From Bacillota bacterium (GTDB lineage: Bacteria; Bacillota; Clostridia; Lachnospirales; Bianqueaceae): DNA of 23,622 bases. Position numbers and translations under genes: made by a program. Where the stretch lies: the NCBI GenBank assembly GCA_017474705.1, contig JAFVHC010000038.1, positions 1 through 23,622 of the forward strand, given 5' to 3'. Positions within the stretch are counted from its first letter, which is position 1. Each line of letters opens with the position of its first letter. Below, piece by piece: positions 23,613 through 23,622 of the stretch. Below the pieces are notes generated by a model, which worked only from the letters and a program-made list of their open reading frames with translations, made no database searches and had not been told where the DNA came from.

Positions 23613-23622
23613 CAATTTAGAC
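23572..23622 (+). CDS. Start of next gene, possibly type I restriction HsdR (partial)
   Basis: An ATG with a moderate ribosome binding site (AAAGGCGGTG upstream) opens 17 codons to the window edge: MATPEERAKKLISDNLD. This resembles the N-terminus common in type I restriction R subunits and related helicases, where an xTPEExAxxxID-L pattern precedes the nuclease domain. Seventeen residues are too few for certainty. It overlaps the 3' end of the fusion gene by 41 bp in another frame. If it is HsdR, the defence-type content continues to the right of the window. Confidence 0.4.
   Translation, partial: MATPEERAKKLISDNLD

Noticed and set aside
1..23622. CRISPR arrays, insertion sequences, tRNA or rRNA genes
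   Set aside because: I saw no regularly spaced repeats, no transposase motifs with terminal inverted repeats and no tRNA-like cloverleaf in the intergenic regions, all of which are under 300 bp. This was by eye, so small degenerate repeats could be missed.

Overview
The window looks like a fairly GC-rich member of the Bacillota, most likely class Clostridia. It carries RemA (DUF370), YicC, RqcH/FbpA, the CdaA-CdaR c-di-AMP pair, a YycJ/WalJ-type hydrolase and an AraM/EgsA-type dehydrogenase. It also shows purine-rich Shine-Dalgarno sites, sigma-A type promoters, tightly overlapping genes and several GTG/TTG starts. Species-level placement is not possible from what I can see.

Layout, left to right. 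(1) 1-1072, minus: yicC followed by remA, which is cut by the window edge. (2) 1108-1171: back-to-back promoters for yicC (minus) and rqcH (plus). (3) 1212-2966, plus: rqcH, which overlaps tail-to-tail with the next operon. (4) 2947-8707, minus: a four-gene operon of an iron-sulfur XPD/DinG-like helicase with an N-terminal RecB-like nuclease, yycJ, a Gfo/Idh/MocA oxidoreductase and a COG2509-type FAD protein. (5) 8816-14339, minus: promoter, cdaA, cdaR, a membrane-anchored MutS-family ATPase, and a glycerol-1-phosphate dehydrogenase-like protein with an AT-hook tail. (6) 14351-16199, minus: promoter, a small two-helix membrane protein, a polytopic membrane protein with a disordered acidic/proline-rich tail, and a clear intrinsic terminator. 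(7) 16230-22053, plus: a strong promoter and four translationally coupled genes: TerB-N/TerB-C protein, DUF2791-type P-loop ATPase, Lhr-like SF2 helicase and a small flavoprotein. (8) 22036-22234, plus: promoter, 21-22 codon leader ORF and terminator with a competing antiterminator pairing, which looks like a ribosome-controlled attenuator. (9) 22311-23612, plus: an N-acetyltransferase fused to the N-terminal part of an RsgA-type ribosome GTPase, lacking the P-loop half. (10) 23572 to the end: the first 17 codons of another gene, possibly a type I restriction HsdR.

The minus-strand part is mostly housekeeping or conserved clostridial material. The plus-strand part from 16230 to the right edge looks like accessory, defence-type content. 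The TerB / ATPase / helicase trio matches the composition I remember for the Shango anti-phage system, here with a flavoprotein coupled as a fourth gene. The most novel-looking items are the attenuator in front of the acetyltransferase-RsgA fusion, and the AT-hook tail of the dehydrogenase, which has its own near-perfect internal ribosome binding site. All family assignments come from motifs and memory; no search was run.
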